NCBI RefSeq assembly: GCF_030547685.1
Contig: NZ_JAUOQM010000003.1
Span: 97,521 to 161,520 of the forward strand
DNA from: Gilvimarinus sp. 2_MG-2023
Lineage (GTDB): Bacteria > Pseudomonadota > Gammaproteobacteria > Pseudomonadales > Cellvibrionaceae
Direction of reading: 5' to 3'
DNA: 64,000 bases
Below the pieces are notes generated by a model, which searched no databases, was not told where the DNA came from, and saw only the letters and a list, made by a program, of their open reading frames with translations. The position numbers and the translations under genes were made by a program. Numbering within the stretch: the first letter of the stretch is position 1; every line of letters begins with the position of its first letter. This document shows, in pieces, positions 35,989 to 44,868 of this stretch.

Positions 35989-38136
35989 TTAAAACTGCAC
36001 CTTGGCGCTAACACCGTAAACACGAGGCTCGCCGTATTGAGTGTAGGGCTCGGTGGCGTAGGCTTTGCGCGGATCGTTACCAAAGCTGCCAAAGCCACGC
36101 ACCAGCGTGTCTTCATCGGTCAGATTGCGCCCCCACAAGGCGACTTCCCAGCGACGGGTGGTGTAGCCGAAGCGGGCATTTACCAGCTCGTAAGCGTCAG
36201 ATTGCGCCTCGTGGCGACTGGAGAAATAAAAGCTGTCTTTGCCTTCAACCTCTACCCGCGCAAAGAGTTGCTCGGTAAAGAAATACTCGCCACCGACGGT
36301 GAACTGATAGCGTGGTGCGTGGGGCAGGTCGTGGCCGGACAAGTCGTAAGGCGTGCCTGTGTCTTCATCCGCTTTGGCGTGCGCGTAGCTGGCAAATTCG
36401 TCAAACTCCGAACGCAATAAACCGAGACTGGTAAACAGTACCAGTGAATCATTTGCTTGCCAGTTGATTTCGGCCTCTAGGCCATAGGCGCTACCTGCGG
36501 TGGCGTTGGTTGTGTAATCGGGAAAGTCACAGGGGCAGCTATCACCGGCGAGCGGGGTGACCAGAGATTGTTTGGTTTGGACGTCGTCACGGTCTTGATA
36601 AAACAGCGCCAAGTTGGTGTTTAAAGTGTTGTTCAGCGCGTTAAATTTAGCACCCGCTTCGTAGTTCCAGAGAAACTCAGGTTGGTATTCACGGTTTTCC
36701 ACCGCGATAGAGTTATTGCTATTAAAGCCACCGGCTTTGTAGCCACGGGAGACCAAAGTGTAAAGCAGAGTGCTGTCGCTCGCTTGATATTCAAGGGCAA
36801 TTTTTCCACCTAGCATATCGTCGCTGGGCTCAAAGCTGGCGCTGTCACTGTCGTGATAGCTGGCGGTGCGCTCTTCATAGCGCAGACCGGTTACCAGGGT
36901 TAATGTATCGGCCAGCGGAATATCCAACTGGCCGTAAACTGCACTGCTCTCGGCGCCGAAATGGCTGGTAAAGGTGCCTTCCAGATAGGTTTGTTCGCGG
37001 ATTAATGCTTCGTTTTGATCGCGGTAATAAACACCCGCTACCCAGCCCAGCTCACCGGCCTGGGTGCTGGATACTAAGCGTAAGTCAACGGTGGTGTTGT
37101 CGATATCGCGTAGATAATTGTCGGTGGAGTTGTAGCCGTATTGCTGTTCGCCTTCGACTACACAGTTAAAGTCTTGGCACAAATCGGGGTAGGCCCAGTC
37201 CTCATCGTAACCATATTCAGTGTCGGATTGAGCGTGACTAACCAGTCCGACAAAATTAATGCTGTCGGATAGTTCCAATTGTAAGCGGGCGGAGCCTGCT
37301 AAGGTTTCAATCCGGTCGTGGCCGGGATTGTCGGATAACGTGCTGCGGGTGTTGTCCAGCGAGAAACCGTCGTAACCGTTATCGACATTGACATACAAGC
37401 CGGTCACATCCAGCGTAATCTTATCCGCCGGTTGCCAGCGCAGTTTGCCGCGGGCGGTTTGCTCGTCTATGTTGGCATTGTCATCCGTGTTGAGGTAGGC
37501 ATTGTCCTGGTAGCCGTCTGAGGTATTTTGCTCTAGCGCAAGACGCCAGCCGAGGGTGTCGGTCATGGGGCCGCTGAGTGTGAGGGCGGTGTTGTAGCTG
37601 TTGTAATTGCTCGCGGTTGCGGTGGCTTCGCCACTAAATTCGTCGGAAGGCGCAGCGGATACCATATTGATTAAACCCGCCAGTGCGTTGGCTCCGTATA
37701 CCGTGCCCTGAGGACCGCGCAAAATTTCGATTTGGCTGATGTCCAGCGTAGTGGCTGCGCCGCCCAGGCCGGTTAAATCAATGCCATCGACCAACAAGCC
37801 TACCGAGGGGTTAACGGGTTCGACGAACTGGCTGCGCTCGCCGATACCGCGAATTTGAAAAAAGCGGCCGCGCGAGGCGCCGGCGGAAAAGTTTACATTG
37901 GGGGCGGTGTTTAAAATTTCGGCTAAGTGCTGGGCGCTGCGCTCGTTAATGGCGTCGGCGTTAATGACCGTGGCACTGGCCGCCAGTTGAGTCAATTCGG
38001 TCGCTCGAAAATCGGCGGTCACCACCATCTCTTCAATGGCTTGAGGGGCAGCTTGTGCATTGGTCGTTAGGGCTAAGCACAGTGCAGACAGGGCAAAAGT
38101 CTTGTGCGGTAAACGGGGTGAATAAGCGTGGCTCAT
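35989..38136 (-). CDS. TonB-dependent receptor, likely for thiamine
   Basis: I place the start at ATG 38136 (MSHAYSPRLP), with GGAG 7 bases upstream; the longer frame to 38202 would run into the riboswitch. The product has 715 residues: signal peptide (to about 30, TNAQA), TonB box region IEEMVVTADFR, plug (about 45-160, with QIEILRGPQGTVYGANAL) and a 22-strand barrel ending YGVSAKVQF. It is the first gene after a TPP riboswitch, and the next genes are a thiamine-binding protein, a PnuT-like transporter and a thiamine-kinase-like gene, so its ligand is probably thiamine or a phosphate ester. Direct evidence is lacking. Confidence 0.85.
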   Translation of the reverse strand: MSHAYSPRLPHKTFALSALCLALTTNAQAAPQAIEEMVVTADFRATELTQLAASATVINADAINERSAQHLAEILNTAPNVNFSAGASRGRFFQIRGIGERSQFVEPVNPSVGLLVDGIDLTGLGGAATTLDISQIEILRGPQGTVYGANALAGLINMVSAAPSDEFSGEATATASNYNSYNTALTLSGPMTDTLGWRLALEQNTSDGYQDNAYLNTDDNANIDEQTARGKLRWQPADKITLDVTGLYVNVDNGYDGFSLDNTRSTLSDNPGHDRIETLAGSARLQLELSDSINFVGLVSHAQSDTEYGYDEDWAYPDLCQDFNCVVEGEQQYGYNSTDNYLRDIDNTTVDLRLVSSTQAGELGWVAGVYYRDQNEALIREQTYLEGTFTSHFGAESSAVYGQLDIPLADTLTLVTGLRYEERTASYHDSDSASFEPSDDMLGGKIALEYQASDSTLLYTLVSRGYKAGGFNSNNSIAVENREYQPEFLWNYEAGAKFNALNNTLNTNLALFYQDRDDVQTKQSLVTPLAGDSCPCDFPDYTTNATAGSAYGLEAEINWQANDSLVLFTSLGLLRSEFDEFASYAHAKADEDTGTPYDLSGHDLPHAPRYQFTVGGEYFFTEQLFARVEVEGKDSFYFSSRHEAQSDAYELVNARFGYTTRRWEVALWGRNLTDEDTLVRGFGSFGNDPRKAYATEPYTQYGEPRVYGVSAKVQF

Positions 38137-38200
38137 AGAGTCTCCAAATAGGCGTAGGAGACCCGGCATGCAAAGATAGCGTAGATAAAAAGAGGTGCTC

Positions 38201-38282
38201 ATCCTATCCCTACGCCGGCATTAACCGGATCAGGTTCAACGGGTCCGCATATGCGTCTCAGGCCAAAGGCCCCCCCGAGGAT
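38201..38282 (-). promoter_or_regulatory. TPP riboswitch (THI box)
   Basis: Read on the minus strand, CTGAGACGCATATGCGGACC (P2/P3 part), then GTTGAACCTGATCCGGTTAA and TGCCGGCGTAGGGA (P4/P5 and the 3' core) give the conserved THI-box order. Closing stem P1 is AUCCU (38282-38278) with AGGAU (38205-38201). The aptamer ends 65 nt before the receptor start codon. TPP binding would reduce expression of the four downstream genes. Confidence 0.95.
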
Positions 38283-38442
38283 TCAATCTTGCGATTTGTT
38301 GTGGCGTATTTTACGCTGATTTAAAGCCCCTCGCCAGTACAAAGCACCTGTGGGCGATCAGACAGTGTAGAATATCGTTAGAAATCAACCCCCCGAGGCT
38401 AGCTAAGCGCAGCTATCAGGGCTATTTAATGAAGGCGATAGA

Positions 38443-38787
38443 ATGACTCTGGATATTTTTCTCACCAAGTTAACCTCAGAACCGCTTAATGTTGAATTTA
38501 AAGAGACGATGGCCGTGATTGATGCTTGCTACGATTACACGCCCACCGCTTTTAAAAATGGCGATACGCAAAACGCTGCTGGCACAAACGAGGGTTCTTG
38601 CAAAATATTGGCGTTTGGTTTGATGAATGGCCTAACCGAGGCGCAAGCTCTAGCGTGCTTTGGCCATTTTTATCGCGAAGATGTGTTGCAAAATCCAGAG
38701 GGGGATGATCACGCCAATATTCGAAACTTTATTCAATATGGCTGGCAAGGTGTTCAGTTTGATGGCGATGCATTGGTGTTGAAGTAA
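38443..38787 (+). CDS. HopJ type III effector-like protein
   Basis: A 114-residue protein matching the HopJ family throughout: FKETMAVIDACYDYTPTAFK at about 21-40, GTNEGSCKILAFGLMNGLTE near 48-67, and HANIRNFIQYGWQGVQFDGD. Family members occur widely in marine bacteria without type III secretion systems and are named only from a Pseudomonas syringae effector. The true role is unknown. A GDPD gene follows after 5 bp. Confidence 0.9.
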   Translation: MTLDIFLTKLTSEPLNVEFKETMAVIDACYDYTPTAFKNGDTQNAAGTNEGSCKILAFGLMNGLTEAQALACFGHFYREDVLQNPEGDDHANIRNFIQYGWQGVQFDGDALVLK

Positions 38788-38792
38788 TAAAG

Positions 38793-39686
38793 ATGCCAAT
38801 TTCGCTAGTGTTTGTATCCAAAAATAAGACCCTAATAAAGCATAGTCTAAGACTTTTGTTATTGATTGTTAGTGGCATATTGGTGTTGGCAATATTGGTT
38901 TGTTTTTTTTATAGTAAGTTTTATGCTGCCGATCATAAATATTTTTTAAAAGACTTTTCTGATGAAAGTTTTAAGGTGAATAACTTTAAGCCGTTACGTG
39001 TGGCCCATGCTGGTGGCGCATTAGGTGAGTTAACATATACTAATTCCTTGCAGGCTCTGACTGAAAATTATTCAAAAGGGTTTCGGTATTTTGAGATAGA
39101 TTTTAACCTTACCAGTGATGAAAAATTGATTTGTTTACACGATTGGGGTGAAAAGTTTACAGAATTGTGGGGCGTTACACTAAAGAATAAAGTTACATTT
39201 TCAGAATTTGAGAGTTTGACCAGAAATAATAACGCTAATGTTACTGCATGTACTCTTAAATCATTGGCTGATTGGATGGTGGATTACCCTGACGCAGTAA
39301 TTATTACAGATGTTAAGAAAGATAATATTAATTCCTTAAAGATTATTAAAACTTATTTACCGAATTCGAATGATCGAGTTATTCCACAGATATATCAGCC
39401 AGAAAATTTTTTTAAAGTTCGTCTGCTAGGCTTTGAAAATATAATATGGACACTTTATAAGTTTGAAGGTGATGTTGAAGATGTGTATAGATGGGTTGAA
39501 ATCTTCTTCGGTAATTATGCCGTAACGATGGGGAGAGGGATGAATTTCACACCGTCATTAGCCCGCAATTTAGCTAAGAAAGATATTCCAACATATGTTC
39601 ATACAATCAATAGTAATTCAGCAATGAACCGGTATAAAAAATTTCATGGATTTAGTGAGATTTATACTGACTACTTGGCTCCATGA
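38793..39686 (+). CDS. Glycerophosphodiester phosphodiesterase-like protein
   Basis: A 297-residue protein with a long membrane segment near 17-38 (LRLLLLIVSGILVLAILVC). The GDPD motif set is recognisable but altered: RVAHAGGALGELTYTNSLQA in place of HRGxxxxxPENT, FEIDFNLTSDEKLICLHDW in place of ExDVxxTxDxxxVxxHD, and ADWMVDYPDAVIITDVKKDN later. It is AT-rich compared with HopJ upstream and the gene downstream. It starts 5 bp after HopJ with a weak ribosome site. It may act on a membrane or wall phosphodiester; activity is uncertain because of the motif changes. Confidence 0.7.
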   Translation: MPISLVFVSKNKTLIKHSLRLLLLIVSGILVLAILVCFFYSKFYAADHKYFLKDFSDESFKVNNFKPLRVAHAGGALGELTYTNSLQALTENYSKGFRYFEIDFNLTSDEKLICLHDWGEKFTELWGVTLKNKVTFSEFESLTRNNNANVTACTLKSLADWMVDYPDAVIITDVKKDNINSLKIIKTYLPNSNDRVIPQIYQPENFFKVRLLGFENIIWTLYKFEGDVEDVYRWVEIFFGNYAVTMGRGMNFTPSLARNLAKKDIPTYVHTINSNSAMNRYKKFHGFSEIYTDYLAP

Positions 39687-39743
39687 AAATCATTGAATTT
39701 ATGAAATTTTATGCCTTTGATGTTGTCAGTTGACAAGCGACAG

Positions 39744-40673
39744 TTAAGCCGCTTGTGTAGATTCCTTGCTGTTCTTACTTTTATGCTGTTGCCACTGCAC
39801 TTGATCACTGTAATGCAGTAGACGCATCTCGCCGGAAAAATCTTCCACAATAGCTGTACAGCTTTCGATCCAATCACCGGTATTACAGTAGCGAATGCCG
39901 TCTTTTTCCAGCATGGCTGGGTAGTGAATATGCCCGCAAATTACACCGTCGAAACCGCGGCGGCGCGCTTCGTCCATCGCTTCGTTTTGATAGGTTTCTA
40001 TTGCATCCTTGGCGCCTTTAATATTTTCTTTAATTAAGCGAGCGAGGGAGAAGTACGGCTGGCGCATCCATTTGCGCCAGCGGTTGGCCCAGCGATTGAT
40101 AAACAATAATAAGTTGTAACCAATATCACCAAAAAAGCGAGTAATAAGCGATAGATTAATATAAGCATCCATGGCGTCGCCGTGCATGATTAAGTAACGT
40201 TTGCCGTTAGCACAGGTATAAACGTGCTCTTCAATAATTTCGATGGGCCCGAAAAAATTGCCGCAAAAACGACGCATGGGTTCGTCGTGATTGCCTGGTA
40301 CATAAATTACGCGGGTACCACTGTTGGCTAATTCGTACAGCTTGAGCATGACTTGGTAATGCTGTTGCGGCCAGCGAAATTTTCGTTTCATGGCCCACAT
40401 GTCGATAATGTCACCCACTAAATACAAAGTGTCGCAGCTAATATTGTCGAGAAACTCTAATAAGTAGCTGGCTTTGCAATCGCGATACCCCAAGTGCAGA
40501 TCAGAAATCCAAATGGTTCGCCCTTTTATTAATGATGTAGGGGAGGGGCTATTGTTGCTAGTGGAGATTGGTTGTTGGGTAGACTTTTCACTGGCAGTCA
40601 TAGTTGTCATCGTCACGGCCTCAGTGTTTTGATGAGCAAAGTCTGGTGTTCTCGTATGACAGTCAGGCAACAA
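39744..40673 (-). CDS. LpxH-like UDP-2,3-diacylglucosamine phosphohydrolase
   Basis: A 309-residue metallophosphoesterase. Motifs: WISDLHLG near 54-61 (metal ligands), LVGDIIDMWAMKRKFRWPQQ near 82-101, YVPGNHDEPMRR near 123-134, LIMHGDAMD near 156-164 and GVICGHIHYPAM near 235-246. The protein matches the YbbF/UDP-2,3-diacylglucosamine diphosphatase-like family, a longer relative of LpxH of lipid A synthesis. The first 45 residues are polar and an internal Met may be the true start. A 7-bp tandem repeat lies upstream of its start. Confidence 0.85.
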   Translation of the reverse strand: MLPDCHTRTPDFAHQNTEAVTMTTMTASEKSTQQPISTSNNSPSPTSLIKGRTIWISDLHLGYRDCKASYLLEFLDNISCDTLYLVGDIIDMWAMKRKFRWPQQHYQVMLKLYELANSGTRVIYVPGNHDEPMRRFCGNFFGPIEIIEEHVYTCANGKRYLIMHGDAMDAYINLSLITRFFGDIGYNLLLFINRWANRWRKWMRQPYFSLARLIKENIKGAKDAIETYQNEAMDEARRRGFDGVICGHIHYPAMLEKDGIRYCNTGDWIESCTAIVEDFSGEMRLLHYSDQVQWQQHKSKNSKESTQAA

Positions 40674-40698
40674 ATTGGTGAAGGTTTGGTTACATAAT

Positions 40699-40748
40699 GA
40701 ACGCAGAACGCAGAACGCAGAACGCAGAACGCAGAACGCAGAACGCAG
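40699..40748. repeat. Seven-copy 7-bp tandem repeat
   Basis: GAACGCA is repeated seven times without error, plus one extra G (50 bp). It lies 26 bp upstream of the LpxH-like gene start and 9 bp past the znuB stop, so it is between two minus-strand genes. Copy number may vary between strains and change leader length. Confidence 0.9.
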
Positions 40749-40756
40749 CTGTTACT

Positions 40757-41542
40757 TTAAAGTTTATTGGGTTTAAGCAAAGACAGAATAAAAATAGAGG
40801 TAGTGCCGAGGACGATGGCGGGCCCGGCGGGCCAGTCCCACAAGTATGAAGCACTTAGGCCGGCCACAACGGCCAATGCCCCGATTCCTGTTGCGGTTAA
40901 CGCCATTTGCTCGGGGGTATGGGTTAATCGGCGAGCGGCGGCGGCGGGAATAATCAATAGGGCGGTAATTAAGAGGACGCCCACAACTTTCATCGCAATG
41001 GCGATCACTAGCGCCATTAACAGCATCAGTGTGGTGCGCACGAGTGTGACGTTTACCCCTTCAACGTGGGCCAGATCTTCATGCACGGTAATGGCCAGCA
41101 GTGGTCGCCACAGCCAGATTAACAAGGCAATCACAAGGGTGCTGACAATCCAAATTGCCACTAAATCGGTGGGGGAGGTGGCGAGTATGTCGCCAAACAG
41201 GTAACCCGTTAAATTGAGGCGAGCAGGGCCGATAACGCTGATGGTCACCAACCCCAATGCTAAGGTGGAGTGTGACAAAATGCCCAGCAAGGTATCACTG
41301 GCCAATTGGCGGCTGCGTTGCAGACCCACCAAAATTAACGCTATTGCTAAACAGCCAAAGGCCACAGCAATATTGAGATTGATATCCAACAATAAGCCAA
41401 GGGTGACACCGAGCAGCGCCGAGTGCGCCATGGTATCGCCAAAGTAGGCCATGCGCCGCCATACCGCAAAGCATCCCAGAGGTCCGGTGGCCAGCGCCAC
41501 GCCAAGGCCTGCAGCCAGTGCCAGTAGTAAAAACTCAGGCAT
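40757..41542 (-). CDS. znuB: Zinc ABC transporter permease
   Basis: The longer frame begins at 41704, but ATG 41542 ([20 protein letters not shown]) is the natural start, giving 261 residues, the usual ZnuB length. It has about eight membrane helices; [15 protein letters not shown] and [20 protein letters not shown] fit the ABC-3 permease family. The start overlaps the znuC stop by 8 bp, so translation is coupled. With ZnuC and ZnuA it imports Zn2+. Confidence 0.92.
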   Translation of the reverse strand: MPEFLLLALAAGLGVALATGPLGCFAVWRRMAYFGDTMAHSALLGVTLGLLLDINLNIAVAFGCLAIALILVGLQRSRQLASDTLLGILSHSTLALGLVTISVIGPARLNLTGYLFGDILATSPTDLVAIWIVSTLVIALLIWLWRPLLAITVHEDLAHVEGVNVTLVRTTLMLLMALVIAIAMKVVGVLLITALLIIPAAAARRLTHTPEQMALTATGIGALAVVAGLSASYLWDWPAGPAIVLGTTSIFILSLLKPNKL

Positions 41543-42296
41543 GGTGTGAGTGGTCCTGATCGAGCTCGGCGCAGTCATCGTGAGCGTGGTCGTGATGATG
41601 GGTATACAGGGCCACTTGGGCCTCGGCTTTATGACCAAACAATTCCAAATACGCCGGGTGGCTGGTGACTTGCTCGGGATGGCCGTGACAGCATACGTGG
41701 CCATTTAAGCAGACAACCGTATCGGTGGTAGCCATTACTAAATGCAAATCGTGGGAAATTAGCAAGACGCCGCAGTTAAGCTCGGTGCGAATATCATTAA
41801 TCAGGGCGTAAAGTGCGGCTTGGCCGGCGACATCCACACCTTGAACCGGCTCGTCTAAAACCAGCAGTTCGGGTTTTTGCAGTAGAGCGCGCGCCAGTAA
41901 TACCCGCTGAGTCTCCCCACCAGATAGTGCCTGCATGGGCTGGCCCAATAAGTGGGGGGCGCCGGTACGTTCGAGCGAATGCCTAACTTCAGTGGCCTTG
42001 CGGCCGGTGAGGGTTAAGAACCGTTGCACCGTCATGGGTAGGCTGGGGTCTAGGTGCAGCTTCTGCGGCATATAGCCGATGCGCAGTTTGGGCCGGCGAT
42101 AAAGCTCTCCGCTAGTGGGCTGGGTAAGACCAAGTAGGGCGCGCACTAGTGTGGTTTTGCCTGCCCCGTTGGGGCCAATTAAGGTCACAATTTTCCCGGC
42201 CTCGACGACAACTGAGGCATTGTCAATCAAAGTCTTGCCGCCGCGCACAACGCTTAGTTGGTCTGTTTTAACCAGGGTGTTAACCGCTTCAGCCAT
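41535..42296 (-). CDS. znuC: Zinc ABC transporter ATPase
   Basis: I use ATG 42296, giving 253 residues; a GTG three codons upstream is possible. Walker [10 protein letters not shown] lies near 40-48, the ABC signature LSGGETQRV near 140, Walker B LLVLDEPV near 162-169 and the switch His in LLISHDLH. A His/Asp-rich tail ([20 protein letters not shown]) probably binds zinc. The start overlaps the zur stop by 8 bp and the stop overlaps znuB, so zur-znuC-znuB form one operon. Confidence 0.93.
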   Translation of the reverse strand: MAEAVNTLVKTDQLSVVRGGKTLIDNASVVVEAGKIVTLIGPNGAGKTTLVRALLGLTQPTSGELYRRPKLRIGYMPQKLHLDPSLPMTVQRFLTLTGRKATEVRHSLERTGAPHLLGQPMQALSGGETQRVLLARALLQKPELLVLDEPVQGVDVAGQAALYALINDIRTELNCGVLLISHDLHLVMATTDTVVCLNGHVCCHGHPEQVTSHPAYLELFGHKAEAQVALYTHHHDHAHDDCAELDQDHSHHA

Positions 42297-42786
42297 TGCT
42301 ATCACTCTGCGCTCGACAGTCGGGACACAGTCCGAAAACCTCTAGCGACTGAGAGTGCACATTAAAGCCAGCGCCTTGGGCGGCTTGATTAATGCTGTCG
42401 CTGACCTCGGGCGATTGTATTTCCTCGGCCCGGCCGCAGTCGTCACACAATAAAAAATGCGAGGCGTGTTGGTGATCGGGGTGTGGGCAGCCGATAAATG
42501 CATTCAAAGCGCCAATACGGTGAATCAGTTTTTGCTCCAGCAGAAAGTCCAGTGCTCGATAAACTGTGGGCGGCGCTACTGGCTTGGGAGCTTCGGCGGA
42601 TAACAAGTCTAACAGGGCGTAAGCGCCCAACGGTTTGTGGCTTTGCCAAATAAGTTCAAGCACTTGTTTTCGCAACGGGGTCAGGCGTACCCCGCGCTCT
42701 TGGCACAAGGTAATCGCGGCTTGCAGGGCACCGCTGACGCAGTGTTGGTGGTTGTGGCGACTGAACGCAAGAGGAGCTTTACTCAT
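42289..42786 (-). CDS. zur: Zinc uptake regulator, Fur family
   Basis: A 165-residue Fur-family repressor: winged helix near 20-95 ([19 protein letters not shown]), the CxxC pairs LLCDDCG and GLCPDCR of the structural zinc site, and [10 protein letters not shown] in the sensing site. With zinc bound it represses the divergent znuA and its own operon. A matching Zur box lies just upstream of its start at 42807-42819. Confidence 0.92.
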   Translation of the reverse strand: MSKAPLAFSRHNHQHCVSGALQAAITLCQERGVRLTPLRKQVLELIWQSHKPLGAYALLDLLSAEAPKPVAPPTVYRALDFLLEQKLIHRIGALNAFIGCPHPDHQHASHFLLCDDCGRAEEIQSPEVSDSINQAAQGAGFNVHSQSLEVFGLCPDCRAQSDSNG

Positions 42787-42806
42787 ACGTCGATTGTAAC
42801 CGATAT

Positions 42807-42819
42807 GTTATAGTATAAC
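42807..42819. promoter_or_regulatory. Zur box in the zur/znuA divergent promoter
   Basis: GTTATAGTATAAC is an exact inverted repeat (6-1-6), and the flanks (ATAT before, TAAT after) also fit the Zur consensus with its central GTTATAatATAAC core. It lies 20 bp before the zur start and 27 bp before znuA, so one site can control both directions. Confidence 0.88.
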
Positions 42820-42846
42820 TAATATTACTTTTTCGCGGATCATTGC

Positions 42847-43761
42847 ATGCTTGTAAAGTTTAAGGGCCGTTGCGGTTGGTGGATCGGTGTGGCATTTTCA
42901 ATGTGGTTTTTTGCCTCCCCGGTTAAAGCGGTTGAATTGCTGGCCAGTATTAAGCCTTTAGCGTTGATTGCCAATGAGTTGGCGCTGGAGTCCGACCGGG
43001 TTGATTACATGTTGCCCGCAGGGGTGTCGCCCCACGCCTATGCATTGAGTGTCTCGCAAATGCGTCGCCTGCACAGTGCCGATTTAATTCTTTGGGTTGG
43101 TCCCGAACTAGAATCATTTTTGCAAAAACCCGTGCGTGCGCGCTCGGCCGGGCACGTATTGACCTTGGCCGACCTGACCGGTTTGCACTGGCCGGAAGAG
43201 AGCGCCGCTGAAGCGCAGCATCACGATGATCATCACGACCACGCGCATGAACACGATTTACATTTATGGCTCAACCCGCAAAATACGCTGCGGGTGGTGG
43301 ATGCCTTGGCGCAGCGTTTAGCCATATTGAATCCGGCCGGGGCGGCAGCCTATGCCGAGAGAGCTGATGAATTTAAAGGTCGATTACGTGCTTTGGATGC
43401 TGAGTTAGAAGTGCAAATGCGTGCGATAAGTGCGCGTGGTTTCGCCGTTTATCACGACGGTTATGGGCACTGGGTTGCGCGCTACGGCCTTAATCAGGTG
43501 GACTATGTGACGGTTACCCCCGACCAGGCGCCGGGCGCAAAACATTTGGCACAACTGCAAAAACACCTGCGCCAAGAGGCGAGCTGTTTGTTTGTTGAGC
43601 CCTATAGTGATGTCAGTGGGGCGAAACGCATGGCGCAAAATTTAGGCTTGAGCGTCGCAGAGCTTGACCCGCTCGCGAGTGCCGCCGAGCTCAATAGTTA
43701 CGAATTACTACTGCGCCATTTGGCCAATCGCTTTTCAGCCTGCCTGCTTGGTCAGCTCTGA
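42847..43761 (+). CDS. znuA: Zinc ABC transporter substrate-binding protein
   Basis: A 304-residue periplasmic binding protein. A signal peptide ends near residue 30. Zinc ligands are expected at His in GVSPHAYAL (about 60), His in DLHLWLNP (about 140) and His in VYHDGYGHW (about 203), with a His/Asp-rich loop (HHDDHHDHAHEHD) near 125 typical of ZnuA. The gene is divergent from zur across a Zur box. It ends in a 27-bp overlap with a small minus-strand gene. Confidence 0.93.
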   Translation: MLVKFKGRCGWWIGVAFSMWFFASPVKAVELLASIKPLALIANELALESDRVDYMLPAGVSPHAYALSVSQMRRLHSADLILWVGPELESFLQKPVRARSAGHVLTLADLTGLHWPEESAAEAQHHDDHHDHAHEHDLHLWLNPQNTLRVVDALAQRLAILNPAGAAAYAERADEFKGRLRALDAELEVQMRAISARGFAVYHDGYGHWVARYGLNQVDYVTVTPDQAPGAKHLAQLQKHLRQEASCLFVEPYSDVSGAKRMAQNLGLSVAELDPLASAAELNSYELLLRHLANRFSACLLGQL

Positions 43762-44007
43762 CATTGGCATAAGATTGATGCCGCTGCGATTGAGTAGGCT
43801 GAGTTGCTGAGGGTATAGTTCGCCGGCTAAATGCTCACAACATGTTTGAACATCGGGGTGAACCGTGGCGGCTGCCGCGCGCAGTAGCTGAATTTGGCCT
43901 TCGAAACTGGAGAGCCGGAAGCGGTTACCGGTATGGCGGTAAACCAAGCTCGCCAGTTGCTGGAGTCGATAAATCGCTGCTTGTGTAAAAATGATTTTGC
44001 TGCTCAT
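43735..44007 (-). CDS. Conserved small hypothetical protein
   Basis: A 90-residue, mainly helical, soluble protein (MSSKIIFTQAAIYRLQQLAS). Its end overlaps the end of znuA by 27 bp. A GAAGGGAA ribosome site precedes the start, which supports translation. No domain is recognised and the codon use is like its neighbours. Function unknown. Confidence 0.6.
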   Translation of the reverse strand: MSSKIIFTQAAIYRLQQLASLVYRHTGNRFRLSSFEGQIQLLRAAAATVHPDVQTCCEHLAGELYPQQLSLLNRSGINLMPMSELTKQAG

Positions 44008-44258
44008 TGTGTGATTCCCTTCTGACCATGGGCCAGTGCAAAGTCATATTGTTTGTAATCAATAGAGTGTAGGCAATGTGTTTCGATATGCGGGTAGCAT
44101 TTAAAAAACTGTGAACTCTTTTGCTTAGATATTTAAGCCGCAGCAGATCTTTTGGTTATATGCTGACGCATGAATCCCCAAAAGTTTTATTGCTGACGGT
44201 TTCTTAAAAGCTTTAATTACAAGCAGTGTTGGATTTGCTCACAATCGGTCTAAGGTTT

Positions 44259-44534
44259 TTATAACCCTAGGCGACGCTTCATATCCTGTTCAAACTTCTG
44301 ATCGAGCTTGGCGCTGATTTTATCGGCCAAATCGTCTGAGGTTTGAGTTACTTCCAAGTCGACTACTTTTAACTCTTCGGCAGTGTTAAGTGCTTCTTCA
44401 GTTTTGAAGTTGATGGCTTGGGTGGTTTTGGCGGCGGCCAGATTTAGGCGTTCGCTCATATCTTCTTCGGCTTCATTGGCTATTGCGCCGTTTGCTAATA
44501 GCAATCCTGCCAGTAATACACCATAGGTCTTCAT
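44259..44534 (-). CDS. Small exported helical protein
   Basis: A 91-residue protein with a clear signal peptide (MKTYGVLLAGLLLANGAIA, cut near 19-20). The mature part is charged and helical (AKTTQAINFKTEEALNTAEE). A GGAGGG ribosome site precedes the start. No known family. Probably a free periplasmic protein of unknown role. Confidence 0.65.
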   Translation of the reverse strand: MKTYGVLLAGLLLANGAIANEAEEDMSERLNLAAAKTTQAINFKTEEALNTAEELKVVDLEVTQTSDDLADKISAKLDQKFEQDMKRRLGL

Positions 44535-44868
44535 AAGATGCCCTCCATTGGTTGGTGATACTCGGGTGCTGGTGTGTCACCTGAGTGTATGGGGTGTTAT
44601 CAAGCGCTTGTGGCGTTTGTTACCCCTTCGTTACCTATAGTAACAAAAAGTGACGAGAAGTCCAGTGATTAAGGCCTAAATGTCAATGTATTTTAATAAG
44701 AGTTTGATCTAACTAGCTGTTATCTAGTCGCTTTTAGCGTAAAAGCAGCCTGAATGTGGATTCTTGTGACGGCGGTAACACTTTTTCTCGGGTGTCACCG
44801 TTGGGCCAAGGCGGGGGGTATTGGTGTATCCTTCGCATTTCTTTGACTCTCAACAGGCCCTTTTCGTT

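Noticed and set aside
38137..38202. Longer start for the thiamine receptor
   Set aside because: It would run into the TPP aptamer and puts extra residues before a normal signal peptide.
40699..40748. CRISPR-like array
   Set aside because: The unit is 7 bp with no spacers; it is a simple tandem repeat.
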